A program made the translations under genes and the position numbers. DNA of 64,000 nucleotides from Thiomicrospira sp. XS5. Lineage in GTDB: Bacteria; Pseudomonadota; Gammaproteobacteria; Thiomicrospirales; Thiomicrospiraceae. Below the pieces are notes generated by a model. That model was given only the letters and a program-made list of their open reading frames with translations, had not been told where the DNA came from and made no database searches. Where the stretch lies: NCBI RefSeq assembly GCF_001507555.1, contig NZ_LQBO01000001.1, forward strand, positions 1,240,001 through 1,304,000. Direction: 5' to 3'. Shown piece after piece: positions 17,920 through 26,687 of the stretch (its first letter is position 1; each line of letters starts with the position of its first letter).

Positions 17920-18870
17920 ATGAAGAATCATTTTACAATCACCATCAGCGATGTACACGGTTCCCGCCATTTTTCGTTTAAGCAATTTATGCGAAAAATT
18001 GCTTTATTCGTGGTGTTGTTCATCTTTTTATTGCTGGCCGGTTCGGCGGCGGTGATCTGGTGGTTGAACCAGGAAATTGTCGATATTGAGGATAAGCGGG
18101 AAAACGCCGAACAGGAATATCGTACGGTGCTGGAAAAAAGCAAAAGCGCTTACCTATCGCTCGAAACCGAAAAGAAAAAGCTGCAAACCCAGTTGGACAA
18201 TCGCTCGAAACAGATACAGTTTCTGGATCAGACGTTGAAAGGCTTGGAAGATCTGATTGGTGTTAAACCGGACGAAGATGCGCTGGTGACTGATCGGGTC
18301 AAAATTGTGCAACTGACCACCTTAGAAAAACAGGTGATGTTGGAGGATATTCCAAATGGCCGTCCGGTGAAAAAGTACCAAGGTGTCAGCAGCAGTTTCG
18401 GCTGGCGAACGCACCCGGTGAAAGGGACGCGTGAATTCCATCGTGGTATCGATTATCGCGGCAAGCGAGGTGACGGCATTATTGCGACGGCCAGCGGAGT
18501 GATTGAATATGCCGGTTACCATAAAAAAAGTGGTTACGGTCGTTTGATCATTATTTCACATGATTATGGCTTTAAAACGCTTTACGGTCATATGAGTAAA
18601 CTGCTGGTGAAAACCGGTCAAGTAGTGAAAAAAGGCGAGTTGATTGGCGAAATCGGGTCGTCCGGCTTGTCTTCAGGGCCTCATTTGCATTATGAGGTCA
18701 GTTTTGTGCAGCGTAAGCTCAACCCTGTTCCGTTCATTAATTGGGGTTTGAAAGATTACGATGAAATATTTAAAAAGGTAAAAGGTGTTCCATGGGGATC
18801 TTTAAGTCAAATGGTTCAGGGTCGCGTCCAGCAGGTGGAAAAACAATTATTGCTGCGGGATGTAAAATAA
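17920..18870 (+). CDS. M23 family membrane-anchored peptidoglycan endopeptidase
   Basis: 316 aa. A cytoplasmic N-terminus, a transmembrane helix at about residues 28-50 (IALFVVLFIFLLLAGSAAVIWWL), a coiled coil at about 55-110, then an M23/LytM domain (about 150-280). Zinc and catalytic residues are visible in HRGIDYRG (His, Asp), the GYGRLIIISHDYGFKTLYGHM segment and GPHLHYEV. It is likely a periplasmic DD-endopeptidase for cell-shape control. Its 3' end overlaps the bactofilin gene by 79 bp, and bactofilin-M23 pairs are a known functional association: bactofilins position the hydrolase. Confidence 0.93.
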   Translation: MKNHFTITISDVHGSRHFSFKQFMRKIALFVVLFIFLLLAGSAAVIWWLNQEIVDIEDKRENAEQEYRTVLEKSKSAYLSLETEKKKLQTQLDNRSKQIQFLDQTLKGLEDLIGVKPDEDALVTDRVKIVQLTTLEKQVMLEDIPNGRPVKKYQGVSSSFGWRTHPVKGTREFHRGIDYRGKRGDGIIATASGVIEYAGYHKKSGYGRLIIISHDYGFKTLYGHMSKLLVKTGQVVKKGELIGEIGSSGLSSGPHLHYEVSFVQRKLNPVPFINWGLKDYDEIFKKVKGVPWGSLSQMVQGRVQQVEKQLLLRDVK

Positions 18871-19292
18871 GCGGTGAGATTAAAGACCTAGGTGGAGCCT
18901 TGCACATCGATGGGCATATCGATGGCATTATCGAAACCGACTACGATGTATCCATCGGAGATAAAGGCATTGTCACTGGTTTGGTCAAAGCGAAAACCAT
19001 TGTCGTCAGTGGAACCCTGGAAGGAAAGGTGGCGTGTGAGAGCATTGATATTCTGTCCACCGGTAAGCTGCTCGGTGAAGTGGTCTGTGGCGAGATGATG
19101 ATTGAGTCCGGCGGGAAATTCATTGGTGAGAGCCGCGAATTAACGGAAGGTGGCTTGATTGTCAGCTTCCCGGACGACGAAAAGAGCAAACTGGAAAATC
19201 AAGCGAGATCCGTGGTGGAAATGATTAAAAGTAAAAATGCCATTACGGATGATATTAAAGCAACGGACGCCGAAGCCGTTGCCACAAAATAA
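18792..19292 (+). CDS. Bactofilin (polymer-forming cytoskeletal protein)
   Basis: 166 aa. The core (about 22-120) is a right-handed beta-helix of short repeats, such as ALHIDGHIDGIIETDYDVSIGDKGIVTGLVKAKTIVVSGTLEGKVACESIDILSTGKLLGEV. Bactofilins polymerise without nucleotide and organise envelope enzymes and cell curvature. The start lies inside the M23 gene in another frame (79-bp overlap). The MGIFKSN opening is typical of the family, so the overlap seems genuine. Confidence 0.93.
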   Translation: MGIFKSNGSGSRPAGGKTIIAAGCKISGEIKDLGGALHIDGHIDGIIETDYDVSIGDKGIVTGLVKAKTIVVSGTLEGKVACESIDILSTGKLLGEVVCGEMMIESGGKFIGESRELTEGGLIVSFPDDEKSKLENQARSVVEMIKSKNAITDDIKATDAEAVATK

Positions 19293-19312
19293 ACAGCAAA
19301 GAAGGGAGAAGT

Positions 19313-20335
19313 ATGTCAAAGCAGTATGATGTTGCGGTCGTAGGCGCCACAGGGGCGGTGGGCGAAACCATTTTGAAAGTGTTGGAAGAACGCAACTTCC
19401 CTGTTCGTAACCTTTATCCATTGGCGAGCAGTCGTTCAGCGGGTAAAAAACTGGAATTCAATGGCGGCTGGGTCGAAATTCAGGATTTGGCGACATTCGA
19501 TTTCTCTAAAGTTCAGATTGGCTTGTTTTCTCCTGGGGCAAGCGTGTCCCGCGAGTATGCGCCAAAAGCGGCGGCGGCCGGTTGCGTGGTGGTGGACAAC
19601 ACGTCCGAGTTCCGTTATGACGACGATATTCCATTGGTGGTGCCGGAAGTGAATCCGGATGCCGTGGCGGGGTATAAAACCCGCGGCATCATTGCCAACC
19701 CGAATTGTTCAACCATTCAAATGCTGGTGGCCTTGAAGCCGATTCACGAAGCGGTGGGCATTACCCGTATCAATGTGGCGACCTATCAAGCGGTTTCCGG
19801 TTCCGGTAAAGAAGCGATTGACGAATTGGCGACGCAAACGGCCAATTTGTTGAACATGAAGCCGGTGGAAGCCAATGTCTATCCGAAGCAAATCGCCTTT
19901 AACTGTATTCCGCAAATTGATGTTTTCCAAGAAAATGGTTACACCAAGGAAGAGATGAAAATGGTGTGGGAAACCCAGAAAATCATGGGGGACGACAGCA
20001 TTTTGGTGAATCCGACGGCCGTACGTGTGCCGGTCTTTTTCGGTCACAGTGAAGCCGTTCACATTGAAACCAAGGAAAAAATTACCGCGGAAAAAGCCAA
20101 GGAGCTGTTCAAAGCGGCCGACGGTATTGTTTTGATTGACGAGCACCAAGATGGCGGTTACCCGACAGCGGTAACCGACGCGGCGGATACCAATCCGGTT
20201 TACGTTGGGCGTGTGCGTGAAGATATTTCCTACGAAAAAGGCCTGGATTTGTGGGTCGTCGCTGACAACGTCCGTAAGGGTGCGGCGACGAACACGGTGC
20301 AGATTGCCGAACTGCTAGTTAAGGATCATATTTAA
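19313..20335 (+). CDS. asd: Aspartate-semialdehyde dehydrogenase
   Basis: 340 aa. The NADP-binding motif VVGATGAVGETIL is at residues 8-20. The catalytic Cys is in ANPNCSTIQM (near residue 131). YQAVSGSGKEAIDEL and FFGHSEAVHIET are also conserved. It reduces aspartyl phosphate to the semialdehyde for lysine, diaminopimelate, threonine and methionine synthesis. GAAGGGAGAAG precedes the ATG. truA follows after 6 bp. Confidence 0.97.
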   Translation: MSKQYDVAVVGATGAVGETILKVLEERNFPVRNLYPLASSRSAGKKLEFNGGWVEIQDLATFDFSKVQIGLFSPGASVSREYAPKAAAAGCVVVDNTSEFRYDDDIPLVVPEVNPDAVAGYKTRGIIANPNCSTIQMLVALKPIHEAVGITRINVATYQAVSGSGKEAIDELATQTANLLNMKPVEANVYPKQIAFNCIPQIDVFQENGYTKEEMKMVWETQKIMGDDSILVNPTAVRVPVFFGHSEAVHIETKEKITAEKAKELFKAADGIVLIDEHQDGGYPTAVTDAADTNPVYVGRVREDISYEKGLDLWVVADNVRKGAATNTVQIAELLVKDHI

Positions 20336-20341
20336 TCCGTA

Positions 20342-21130
20342 ATGGCGTTATTGGCAATTGGTATTGAGTATCAGGGCACGGCCTATTGTGGCTGGCAGCG
20401 ACAACGTCATTGTGAGTCGGTGCAGCAGCACTTAGAAAGTGCCTTGTCAGAGATTGCCAATGAATCCATCGAGTTAAATTGCGCCGGTCGAACCGACACC
20501 GGTGTGCATGCCATTGGTCAGGTCGCGCATTTTGTGACCACGGCTGAGCGTCCCGACAAAGCCTGGGTGCAAGGCGTGAATACCAAGCTCCCGCGTGATA
20601 TTCGGGCCATATGGGTAAAGTCCATGCCGGACGACTTTCACGCCCGTTTCTCGGCGGTGGCGCGCCAATACCGTTATGTGATTTTCAATCGTTCCGTGCA
20701 TTCGGCCATTTTGGCGCATCGTGTGACTTGGGAAAGCTGGCCGCTGGATGAGCAGGAAATGCATCAGGCGGCACAGGCACTCATCGGCGAGCGCGATTTT
20801 TCGTCTTTTCGGGCGGCCGGCTGCCAAGCGGCGCATGCACGTCGGGAAGTACAGTGGATTGAGGTCTCGCGTCGCGGTGACTTTGTGTTTGTCGATATTC
20901 GCGCCAATGCGTTTTTGCATCACATGGTACGTAATATCGTCGGCACTTTGTTGGAAGTCGGTCGCGGCGAAAAGCCGGAGACTTGGGTGACGGAATTGCT
21001 GGCGAAGCAGGACCGAACGCAAGCGGGGATGACGGCGCCGGCGGATGGGCTTTACTTCGTGAATGCCTTTTACCCAGAAGCCTTTGGACTTCCGGTGGTT
21101 GAATTGAACGAATTGTTATGGCAAGGGTGA
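20342..21130 (+). CDS. truA: tRNA pseudouridine(38-40) synthase
   Basis: 262 aa. TruA signatures: GIEYQGTAYCGWQRQ, the catalytic Asp in NCAGRTDTGVHAIGQVAHF (near residue 53), FHARFSAVARQYRY and ANAFLHHMVRNIVG. It modifies the anticodon stem-loop of many tRNAs. It sits between asd and trpF, an order common in gammaproteobacteria; the trpF start follows by 4 bases, suggesting translational coupling. Confidence 0.97.
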   Translation: MALLAIGIEYQGTAYCGWQRQRHCESVQQHLESALSEIANESIELNCAGRTDTGVHAIGQVAHFVTTAERPDKAWVQGVNTKLPRDIRAIWVKSMPDDFHARFSAVARQYRYVIFNRSVHSAILAHRVTWESWPLDEQEMHQAAQALIGERDFSSFRAAGCQAAHARREVQWIEVSRRGDFVFVDIRANAFLHHMVRNIVGTLLEVGRGEKPETWVTELLAKQDRTQAGMTAPADGLYFVNAFYPEAFGLPVVELNELLWQG

Positions 21131-21134
21131 TGTG

Positions 21135-21773
21135 ATGCGAACACGCATTAAAATTTGTGGCATGACACGGTCTGAGGATGCGTTGGCGGCGGCGGAAGCC
21201 GGAGCCGATGCCTTGGGATTGGTGTTTTACCCGCCCAGTCCGCGTCATATTGAAATCGACCAGGCCTGGTCGATTATCGAGGTTTTGCCAGCCTTTGTGA
21301 CCACGACGGCATTGTTCGTCAACCCCGAGCCAGGCCTGGTGAAAACCGTGATTCAGCGTTTAAAAATCGATTTGCTGCAGTTTCACGGCGATGAATCCGC
21401 CGAATTTTGCGAGCAGTTTGAGCGACCGTACATCAAAGCGGTACGCATGCAGTCGGACACGGATTTGGCTGACTTATCGCAGCGTTACGCGTCGGCTCAG
21501 GCGTTGTTGCTCGACACCTATGTGAAAGGCGTACCGGGGGGGACCGGTGAGGCCTTTAACTGGGATTGGGTCGAGCCCTCGAAGCGAGATAAAGCCTGTT
21601 TGCCGGTTATTTTGGCCGGCGGGCTGACGGCCGAGAACGTCGGACGGGCGGTTCAAACCGTTCAACCTTGGGCCGTGGATGTCAGCGGCGGGGTGGAAGC
21701 CGAACCGGGTAAAAAGTCGGTGGCACAGATTCAAGCGTTTGTGGAAGCGGTCAGCGCGTCCGCACGAACCTAA
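21135..21773 (+). CDS. trpF: Phosphoribosylanthranilate isomerase
   Basis: 212 aa from the ATG at 21135 (AAGGG 7 bases upstream); a GTG at 21132 would add one residue. Motifs: RIKICGMTRSEDALAAAEAGADALGLVFYPPSPR with the catalytic Cys in KICGM, LLQFHGDES, LLLDTYVKGVPGGTGEAFNW and ILAGGLTAENV. It is a TIM barrel that isomerises N-(5-phosphoribosyl)anthranilate in tryptophan synthesis. It contains two exact palindrome cores 70 bp apart (21260 and 21330), read in different frames (DQAWS and EPGLV). Confidence 0.97.
   Translation: MRTRIKICGMTRSEDALAAAEAGADALGLVFYPPSPRHIEIDQAWSIIEVLPAFVTTTALFVNPEPGLVKTVIQRLKIDLLQFHGDESAEFCEQFERPYIKAVRMQSDTDLADLSQRYASAQALLLDTYVKGVPGGTGEAFNWDWVEPSKRDKACLPVILAGGLTAENVGRAVQTVQPWAVDVSGGVEAEPGKKSVAQIQAFVEAVSASART
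21258..21339. repeat. Two iterated palindromes inside trpF
   Basis: GACCAGGCCTGGTC at 21258-21271 and CCAGGCCTGG at 21330-21339. They are the closest-spaced pair in the window and lie in different reading frames. Confidence 0.85.
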
Positions 21774-21799
21774 AATTGAGATGAAAAGTGAGTTCAAGA

Positions 21800-23005
21800 A
21801 TGAGTGTTGATTATTCGCAATATCCTGATTCAAAAGGACATTTCGGTATTTATGGCGGCATCTTTGCGCCGGAAACCTTAATGGCGGCGTTAGAGGGGCT
21901 GAATAAACAGTATGAAAGTCTGAAAAACGATCCAGAATTTCTGGCCGAATTGACCAAAGACTTTCAGGACTATGTTGGGCGCCCAAGCCCTCTTTATTAC
22001 GCCGAGCGATGGTCTGAATCCTTGGGTGGTGCGAAAATCTACCTGAAGCGCGAAGACTTGAATCACACCGGTGCGCACAAGATTAATAACACCATTGGGC
22101 AGGCCTTATTGGCGAAGCGTCTTGGAAAAACGCGCATCATCGCCGAAACCGGTGCCGGGCAACATGGCGTAGCCAGCGCAACTGTCGCGGCGCGTCTCGG
22201 TTTGGAATGTGTCGTCTATATGGGTGCGGATGACGTGGTGCGTCAAGCGCCCAACGTGGCTCGCATGAAAATGCTGGGCGCCGAAGTGGTGGCGGTGGAA
22301 TCCGGTACACGCACTTTGAAAGATGCCTTGAACGAAGCCATGCGCGACTGGGTCACCAATGTGGACGATACCTTTTACATTATCGGCACCGTGGCCGGGC
22401 CCCACCCGTATCCGGCGATGGTGCGTGATTTTCAAGCCGTCATCGGGCGAGAAGCCAAGCAGCAGCACATGGAAAAAGAAGGGCGTTTACCGGATGCCTT
22501 GATTGCCTGCGTGGGCGGTGGCTCTAATGCCATTGGGCTTTTTTATGATTTCTTGCCGGACGAGTCGGTCTCGATTTACGGTGTCGAAGCCGGTGGTCAC
22601 GGCTTGGAAACCAACGAGCATGCCGCGCCTTTATGCAAAGGCAAGCCTGGTGTGTTACATGGTAACCGTACCTATTTGATGGAAGACGAAGACGGGCAGA
22701 TTATGGGAACACATTCCATTTCCGCTGGCCTGGATTATCCGGGGGTCGGGCCGGAGCACTCCTGGTTAAAAGACATTGGGCGAGTGGACTATGTGGCGAT
22801 TAATGATGATGAAGCCTTGCAAGGTTTCCGTGATTTGACGCGTTATGAGGGCATTATTCCGGCCTTGGAGTCGAGTCATGCCTTGGCGTATGCCACGAAG
22901 TTGGCGCCGACCATGCGCCCGGACCAGACTATTGTTGTGAATTTGTCCGGTCGTGGCGATAAAGATATGAATACCATCGCGAAGATAGAGGGGTTTGAGT
23001 TTTAA
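21800..23005 (+). CDS. trpB: Tryptophan synthase beta chain
   Basis: 401 aa from the ATG at 21800 ([20 protein letters not shown]); a GTG at 21788 in frame is an alternative. The PLP lysine is in [31 protein letters not shown], the phosphate-binding GGGSNAIG and [14 protein letters not shown] are all present. It joins indole and serine into tryptophan as an alpha2beta2 complex with TrpA, whose gene follows by one base. Confidence 0.97.
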   Translation: MSVDYSQYPDSKGHFGIYGGIFAPETLMAALEGLNKQYESLKNDPEFLAELTKDFQDYVGRPSPLYYAERWSESLGGAKIYLKREDLNHTGAHKINNTIGQALLAKRLGKTRIIAETGAGQHGVASATVAARLGLECVVYMGADDVVRQAPNVARMKMLGAEVVAVESGTRTLKDALNEAMRDWVTNVDDTFYIIGTVAGPHPYPAMVRDFQAVIGREAKQQHMEKEGRLPDALIACVGGGSNAIGLFYDFLPDESVSIYGVEAGGHGLETNEHAAPLCKGKPGVLHGNRTYLMEDEDGQIMGTHSISAGLDYPGVGPEHSWLKDIGRVDYVAINDDEALQGFRDLTRYEGIIPALESSHALAYATKLAPTMRPDQTIVVNLSGRGDKDMNTIAKIEGFEF

Positions 23006-23006
23006 G

Positions 23007-23825
23007 ATGAATCGAATTGATGCAACGTTGGCGGCCTTGAAAGAACAAGGTAAGACCGCTTTAATCCCCTACATCACCGCGGGTGATCCACACCCGGATA
23101 TGACCGTTTCGTTAATGCATTCGCTGGTCGAACAGGGCGCGGATATGTTGGAGTTGGGCGTGCCGTTTTCCGATCCGATGGCGGATGGTCCGGTCATTCA
23201 AAAAGCCGTTGAGCGTGCGCTGGCGTACCATGTCAGCATGAAAGATGTTTTTCGTTATGTGACGGAATTCCGAAAAACCGACACTCAGACCCCGATTATC
23301 TTAATGGGGTATTTGAACCCGATTGAAGCCATGGGCGTGGAAACCTTTGCGAAGCATGCCAAAGAAGCCGGTGTGGACGGTGTTTTGACGGTGGATATGC
23401 CGCCGGAAGAAACCAATGGTTATTTGAGCGCTTTACAGGATGAAACTTTAAACCGCATCTTCCTAGTGTCCCCAACGACGCCGGACGGTCGTTTAAAAGC
23501 CGTGAACGATATGGGCAGTGGGTTTGTTTATTACGTGTCGTTAAAAGGCGTGACCGGTTCCAAAGCGTTGGATGCGTCTGACGTGGCGCAACATGTCGGG
23601 CACTTGAAACAAAAAACGGCCATGCCGGTGGCGATTGGTTTCGGGATTCGCGATGGCGACACCGCTTATCAAATGGCGAAACTGGGCGATGCCATTATTG
23701 TCGGTTCGGCTTTGGTGAGTTTGGTTGAACAGAACGCCGATCAAGAATTATCTGTGATTGAGCAGGTATTGAGTGATAAAATGCGCGAATTCAAACAGGC
23801 GATCAATAAAGCGGACAGCGAATAA
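23007..23825 (+). CDS. trpA: Tryptophan synthase alpha chain
   Basis: 272 aa from the ATG at 23007, one base after the trpB stop, implying coupled translation. Signatures: ALIPYITAGDPHPDMT, the catalytic Glu and Asp in DMLELGVPFSDPMADGPVIQ, VDMPPEE and FGIRDGDTA. It cleaves indole-3-glycerol phosphate and channels indole to TrpB. Confidence 0.97.
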   Translation: MNRIDATLAALKEQGKTALIPYITAGDPHPDMTVSLMHSLVEQGADMLELGVPFSDPMADGPVIQKAVERALAYHVSMKDVFRYVTEFRKTDTQTPIILMGYLNPIEAMGVETFAKHAKEAGVDGVLTVDMPPEETNGYLSALQDETLNRIFLVSPTTPDGRLKAVNDMGSGFVYYVSLKGVTGSKALDASDVAQHVGHLKQKTAMPVAIGFGIRDGDTAYQMAKLGDAIIVGSALVSLVEQNADQELSVIEQVLSDKMREFKQAINKADSE

Positions 23826-23891
23826 CGCCTTAAATAAACAGACAAGATATGCAACAGGCCGTTACGGATCAATGGCCGTTTGGAGAACATC

Positions 23892-24746
23892 ATGAGTTGG
23901 TTTGAAAAGATTTTACCGAGTATCAAGCAAGTGGCGGAACGCAAGAAAAACGTTCCGGAAGGGCTGTGGACCAAGTGCCCGAAATGCGAAAGCACCTTGT
24001 ACCGTGCCGAAGTGAAACGTAACCAGGAGGTCTGCCCGAAGTGTGATCACCATATGCGTTTGGGCGGGCGTGATCGTTTGGAATCTTTCTTGGATGATGG
24101 AACGGCGGTTGAAATCTCGGCGAACATTTCGCCAATCGATGCTTTGAAATTCAAGGACCTGAAGCCTTACAAGTCCCGTATTGCGCAAGCGCAAAAAGCC
24201 ACCGGCGAAAAAGATTCTTTTGTGACCATGGTGGGCGAAATTCAAGGCCTGGAAGTCGTGGCCGGAGCATTTGAATTTAAGTTCATGGGCGGTTCCATGG
24301 GGTCGGTGATGGGCGAAAAATTCGTGCGCGCGGTGAATGAAGCCATTGAGCGCCGTTGCCCGTTGATTGTGTTCTCCGCCAGTGGCGGCGCGCGCATGCA
24401 GGAAGCCTTGTTTTCGTTGATGCAAATGGCCAAGACCAGTGCGGCGCTAGGAAAATTGCGTGACCAGAATTTACCGTTTATTTCCGTTTTGACGGACCCG
24501 ACTATGGGGGGCGTCTCGGCCAGTTTTGCGATGTTGGGTGACCTGAATGTCGCCGAACCAAAAGCCCTGATCGGTTTTGCCGGACCACGCGTTATCGAGC
24601 AAACGGTGCGCGAAAAACTGCCGGAAGGCTTTCAGCGCAGTGAATTCCTGTTGGAGCACGGCGCCATTGACATGATTATTCACCGTCATCAATTGAGTGC
24701 CGAGTTGGCTTCCGTTTGCCGTATGCTTTTGAAAAAGCCGGCCTGA
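23892..24746 (+). CDS. accD: Acetyl-CoA carboxylase carboxyltransferase subunit beta
   Basis: 284 aa from the ATG at 23892 (GGAG 8 bases upstream). The N-terminal zinc ribbon has CPKCES...CPKCDHH (residues about 29-55), followed by the crotonase-like transferase domain ([63 protein letters not shown]). With AccA it transfers carboxyl from biotin to acetyl-CoA for fatty acid synthesis. It lies between trpA and folC, a conserved order. Confidence 0.97.
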   Translation: MSWFEKILPSIKQVAERKKNVPEGLWTKCPKCESTLYRAEVKRNQEVCPKCDHHMRLGGRDRLESFLDDGTAVEISANISPIDALKFKDLKPYKSRIAQAQKATGEKDSFVTMVGEIQGLEVVAGAFEFKFMGGSMGSVMGEKFVRAVNEAIERRCPLIVFSASGGARMQEALFSLMQMAKTSAALGKLRDQNLPFISVLTDPTMGGVSASFAMLGDLNVAEPKALIGFAGPRVIEQTVREKLPEGFQRSEFLLEHGAIDMIIHRHQLSAELASVCRMLLKKPA

Positions 24747-24761
24747 TGCATTCCTGAAGCC

Positions 24762-26033
24762 GTGAAACCGACATCCCACTCCAGTCTGCAAGCTTGGATT
24801 GATTGGCTGGTGTCCTTGCATGCCGAGGAAATCGACCTTGGTATCGAGCGCGTGAAATCCGTTGCTGAAATTATGGGGTTGCTCCCTATGGCGCCGACGG
24901 TCATTTCCGTGGCGGGGACCAACGGCAAAGGGTCCAGTGTGGCGATGCTGAACGCCATTTATCAAGCGGCCGGATTTCGAACCGGCGTGTTTACCTCGCC
25001 TCATCTCTTGCGTTTTAACGAACGTATTCTTTTGGCCGGTCATGAAGCGACCGACCAGCAAATTGTCGACGCTTTCTGTGCCATTGAAGCCGCTCGTGGG
25101 CACATCAAACTGACGTATTTTGAATTTTCGACCTTGGCCGCGCTTTGGCTGTTTGCACAAGACTCGTTGGACGTGGTGATTTTGGAAGTCGGTCTTGGCG
25201 GGCGATTGGACGCGGTCAATTTGGTGGATGCCGATGCCAGTTTGATTACGGCGATTGATGTCGATCATCAAGATTGGCTGGGGTCGGATCGCAGTCAGAT
25301 TGCCGTGGAAAAGGCGGGCATCATGCGGTCGGAGTGCCCCAGTGTGTGTTCCGATGCCGATGTACCAATGGCGTTGTTGGATTATGCGGAGCAGCATCAC
25401 GTGCCGTTGCAGTTACTGGGGCGCGACTTCGGTTATGCCGAAAATGACCAGGCCTGGTCGTTTGCATCGGAAGGAACGGTTCGCGATGGATTGCCGATGC
25501 CCGCCTTGAAGGGGCGCTTTCAGTTGCAAAATGGCGCCGGGGTGTTGGCGTTGATTGAACAATTACAAACGCGTTTGCCGGTGTCGGAAGCCGCCATTCA
25601 TATGGGACTGGAAACCGTCACGCATGCCGGGCGCTTGCAATCCATTGAGCGGGGAGTACAACACTGGTTGGTGGATGTGGCGCACAACCCCCAGGCCGCG
25701 ATGGAATTGGCCCGTTTTCTCGATGCACACCCGATCATGGATGTGGCAATTTTCTCGGTATTGGCCGATAAAGACGCCTTGCCGATGGTTCAGGCCGTGG
25801 CACCGTATGTGAAGAAATGGGCGATTGCCGACCTGGCGGTTCCTCGGGCCATGTCGCTGGAAAACCTAAAAGCGCTTTTGCTTCGGGCGGGCGTTTCAGC
25901 CAATAATATAGTAGAATACTCGGATATTTCGGAGGCGGTCGCCGCGCATCATGACGGACCCTGGGAACGCATGTTGGTTTGGGGATCTTTTTTCACCGTT
26001 TCACAAGCTTTGGCCTGTTTGAACCATGACTGA
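24762..26033 (+). CDS. folC: Bifunctional folylpolyglutamate/dihydrofolate synthase
   Basis: 423 aa starting at GTG. Mur ligase-like fold: the P-loop VAGTNGKGSSVAML (about 46-59), TSPHLLRFNERI, EVGLGGRLDAVN and VDVAHNPQAA. It adds glutamate to dihydropteroate and folates. It overlaps the next gene by 8 bp. An exact 14-bp palindrome (25446-25459) encodes DQAWS in a poorly conserved stretch (residues about 230-234). Confidence 0.96.
   Translation: MKPTSHSSLQAWIDWLVSLHAEEIDLGIERVKSVAEIMGLLPMAPTVISVAGTNGKGSSVAMLNAIYQAAGFRTGVFTSPHLLRFNERILLAGHEATDQQIVDAFCAIEAARGHIKLTYFEFSTLAALWLFAQDSLDVVILEVGLGGRLDAVNLVDADASLITAIDVDHQDWLGSDRSQIAVEKAGIMRSECPSVCSDADVPMALLDYAEQHHVPLQLLGRDFGYAENDQAWSFASEGTVRDGLPMPALKGRFQLQNGAGVLALIEQLQTRLPVSEAAIHMGLETVTHAGRLQSIERGVQHWLVDVAHNPQAAMELARFLDAHPIMDVAIFSVLADKDALPMVQAVAPYVKKWAIADLAVPRAMSLENLKALLLRAGVSANNIVEYSDISEAVAAHHDGPWERMLVWGSFFTVSQALACLNHD
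25446..25459. repeat. Iterated palindrome inside folC (GACCAGGCCTGGTC)
   Basis: A perfect 14-bp palindrome, in frame as D-Q-A-W-S, the same pentapeptide as in dacB, trpF and nuoG. Confidence 0.85.
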
Positions 26034-26640
26034 CCCAATCGACAATCAGGAACTTTCGGACTTTCAAGTGTCCAAATATCGCTTGACCGGCGCGTTTGTG
26101 TGGCTGGGGTTATTGGTGATTATCGTGCCGATCTGGTACAGCAACCCGGTGAATTTCGATCCGACCGCGCAAACGGATGCCGATGCATCCGACTCGAAAA
26201 CCATTTTAGTGGAAAAGCCGTTTTTATTGCCGGGGCATGATCGCTCGACGGCCACGGACTCGAAGTCTTCTGAGCCGAAGCAAACGACTTCCGAAGCAAC
26301 GACCAAAACAACGTCAGAAGCCGCGGATGAGACGGTAGCAGTGGATAAAACACCGGTTGAAGCGGCGCCGACCAAAGAAGAACCTGCGACGGCTTCTGAA
26401 GGTGATTCGGAATGGATTATTCGCTTGGTGGCCTATCGTAAAAAAGAGATGGCGGAAACGCTTCAGGGTCGGTTGAAATACGATTATGAAGCCTTTATAA
26501 AGTATTTTCCAAAGAGTAATTATTATTCGGTCAGAGTGGGGCCTTATACCTCGAAAGCACTGGCGGAAAAAGATCAAAAACGTTTGGACAGACTGTTAAG
26601 AATACAGTCGCAACTGGTTAAATTTAAACGGACGCCCTAG
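26026..26640 (+). CDS. dedD: SPOR domain protein (DedD-like)
   Basis: 204 aa. A short cytoplasmic N-terminus, one transmembrane helix (about residues 21-40, LTGAFVWLGLLVIIVPIWY), a Thr/Ser/Glu/Ala-rich linker (about 50-125) and a C-terminal SPOR domain (about 128-200, WIIRLVAYRKKEMAETLQGRL...YYSVRVGPYTSKALAEKDQKRL). SPOR domains bind denuded septal glycan, so this is a division-associated protein. Position between folC and purF matches E. coli dedD, but the usual cvpA gene is missing. Confidence 0.9.
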   Translation: MTDPIDNQELSDFQVSKYRLTGAFVWLGLLVIIVPIWYSNPVNFDPTAQTDADASDSKTILVEKPFLLPGHDRSTATDSKSSEPKQTTSEATTKTTSEAADETVAVDKTPVEAAPTKEEPATASEGDSEWIIRLVAYRKKEMAETLQGRLKYDYEAFIKYFPKSNYYSVRVGPYTSKALAEKDQKRLDRLLRIQSQLVKFKRTP

Positions 26641-26687
26641 CCGTTTAAGCGTGTCGAACTGGGCTATATAATCGGAGAAAACTCACC

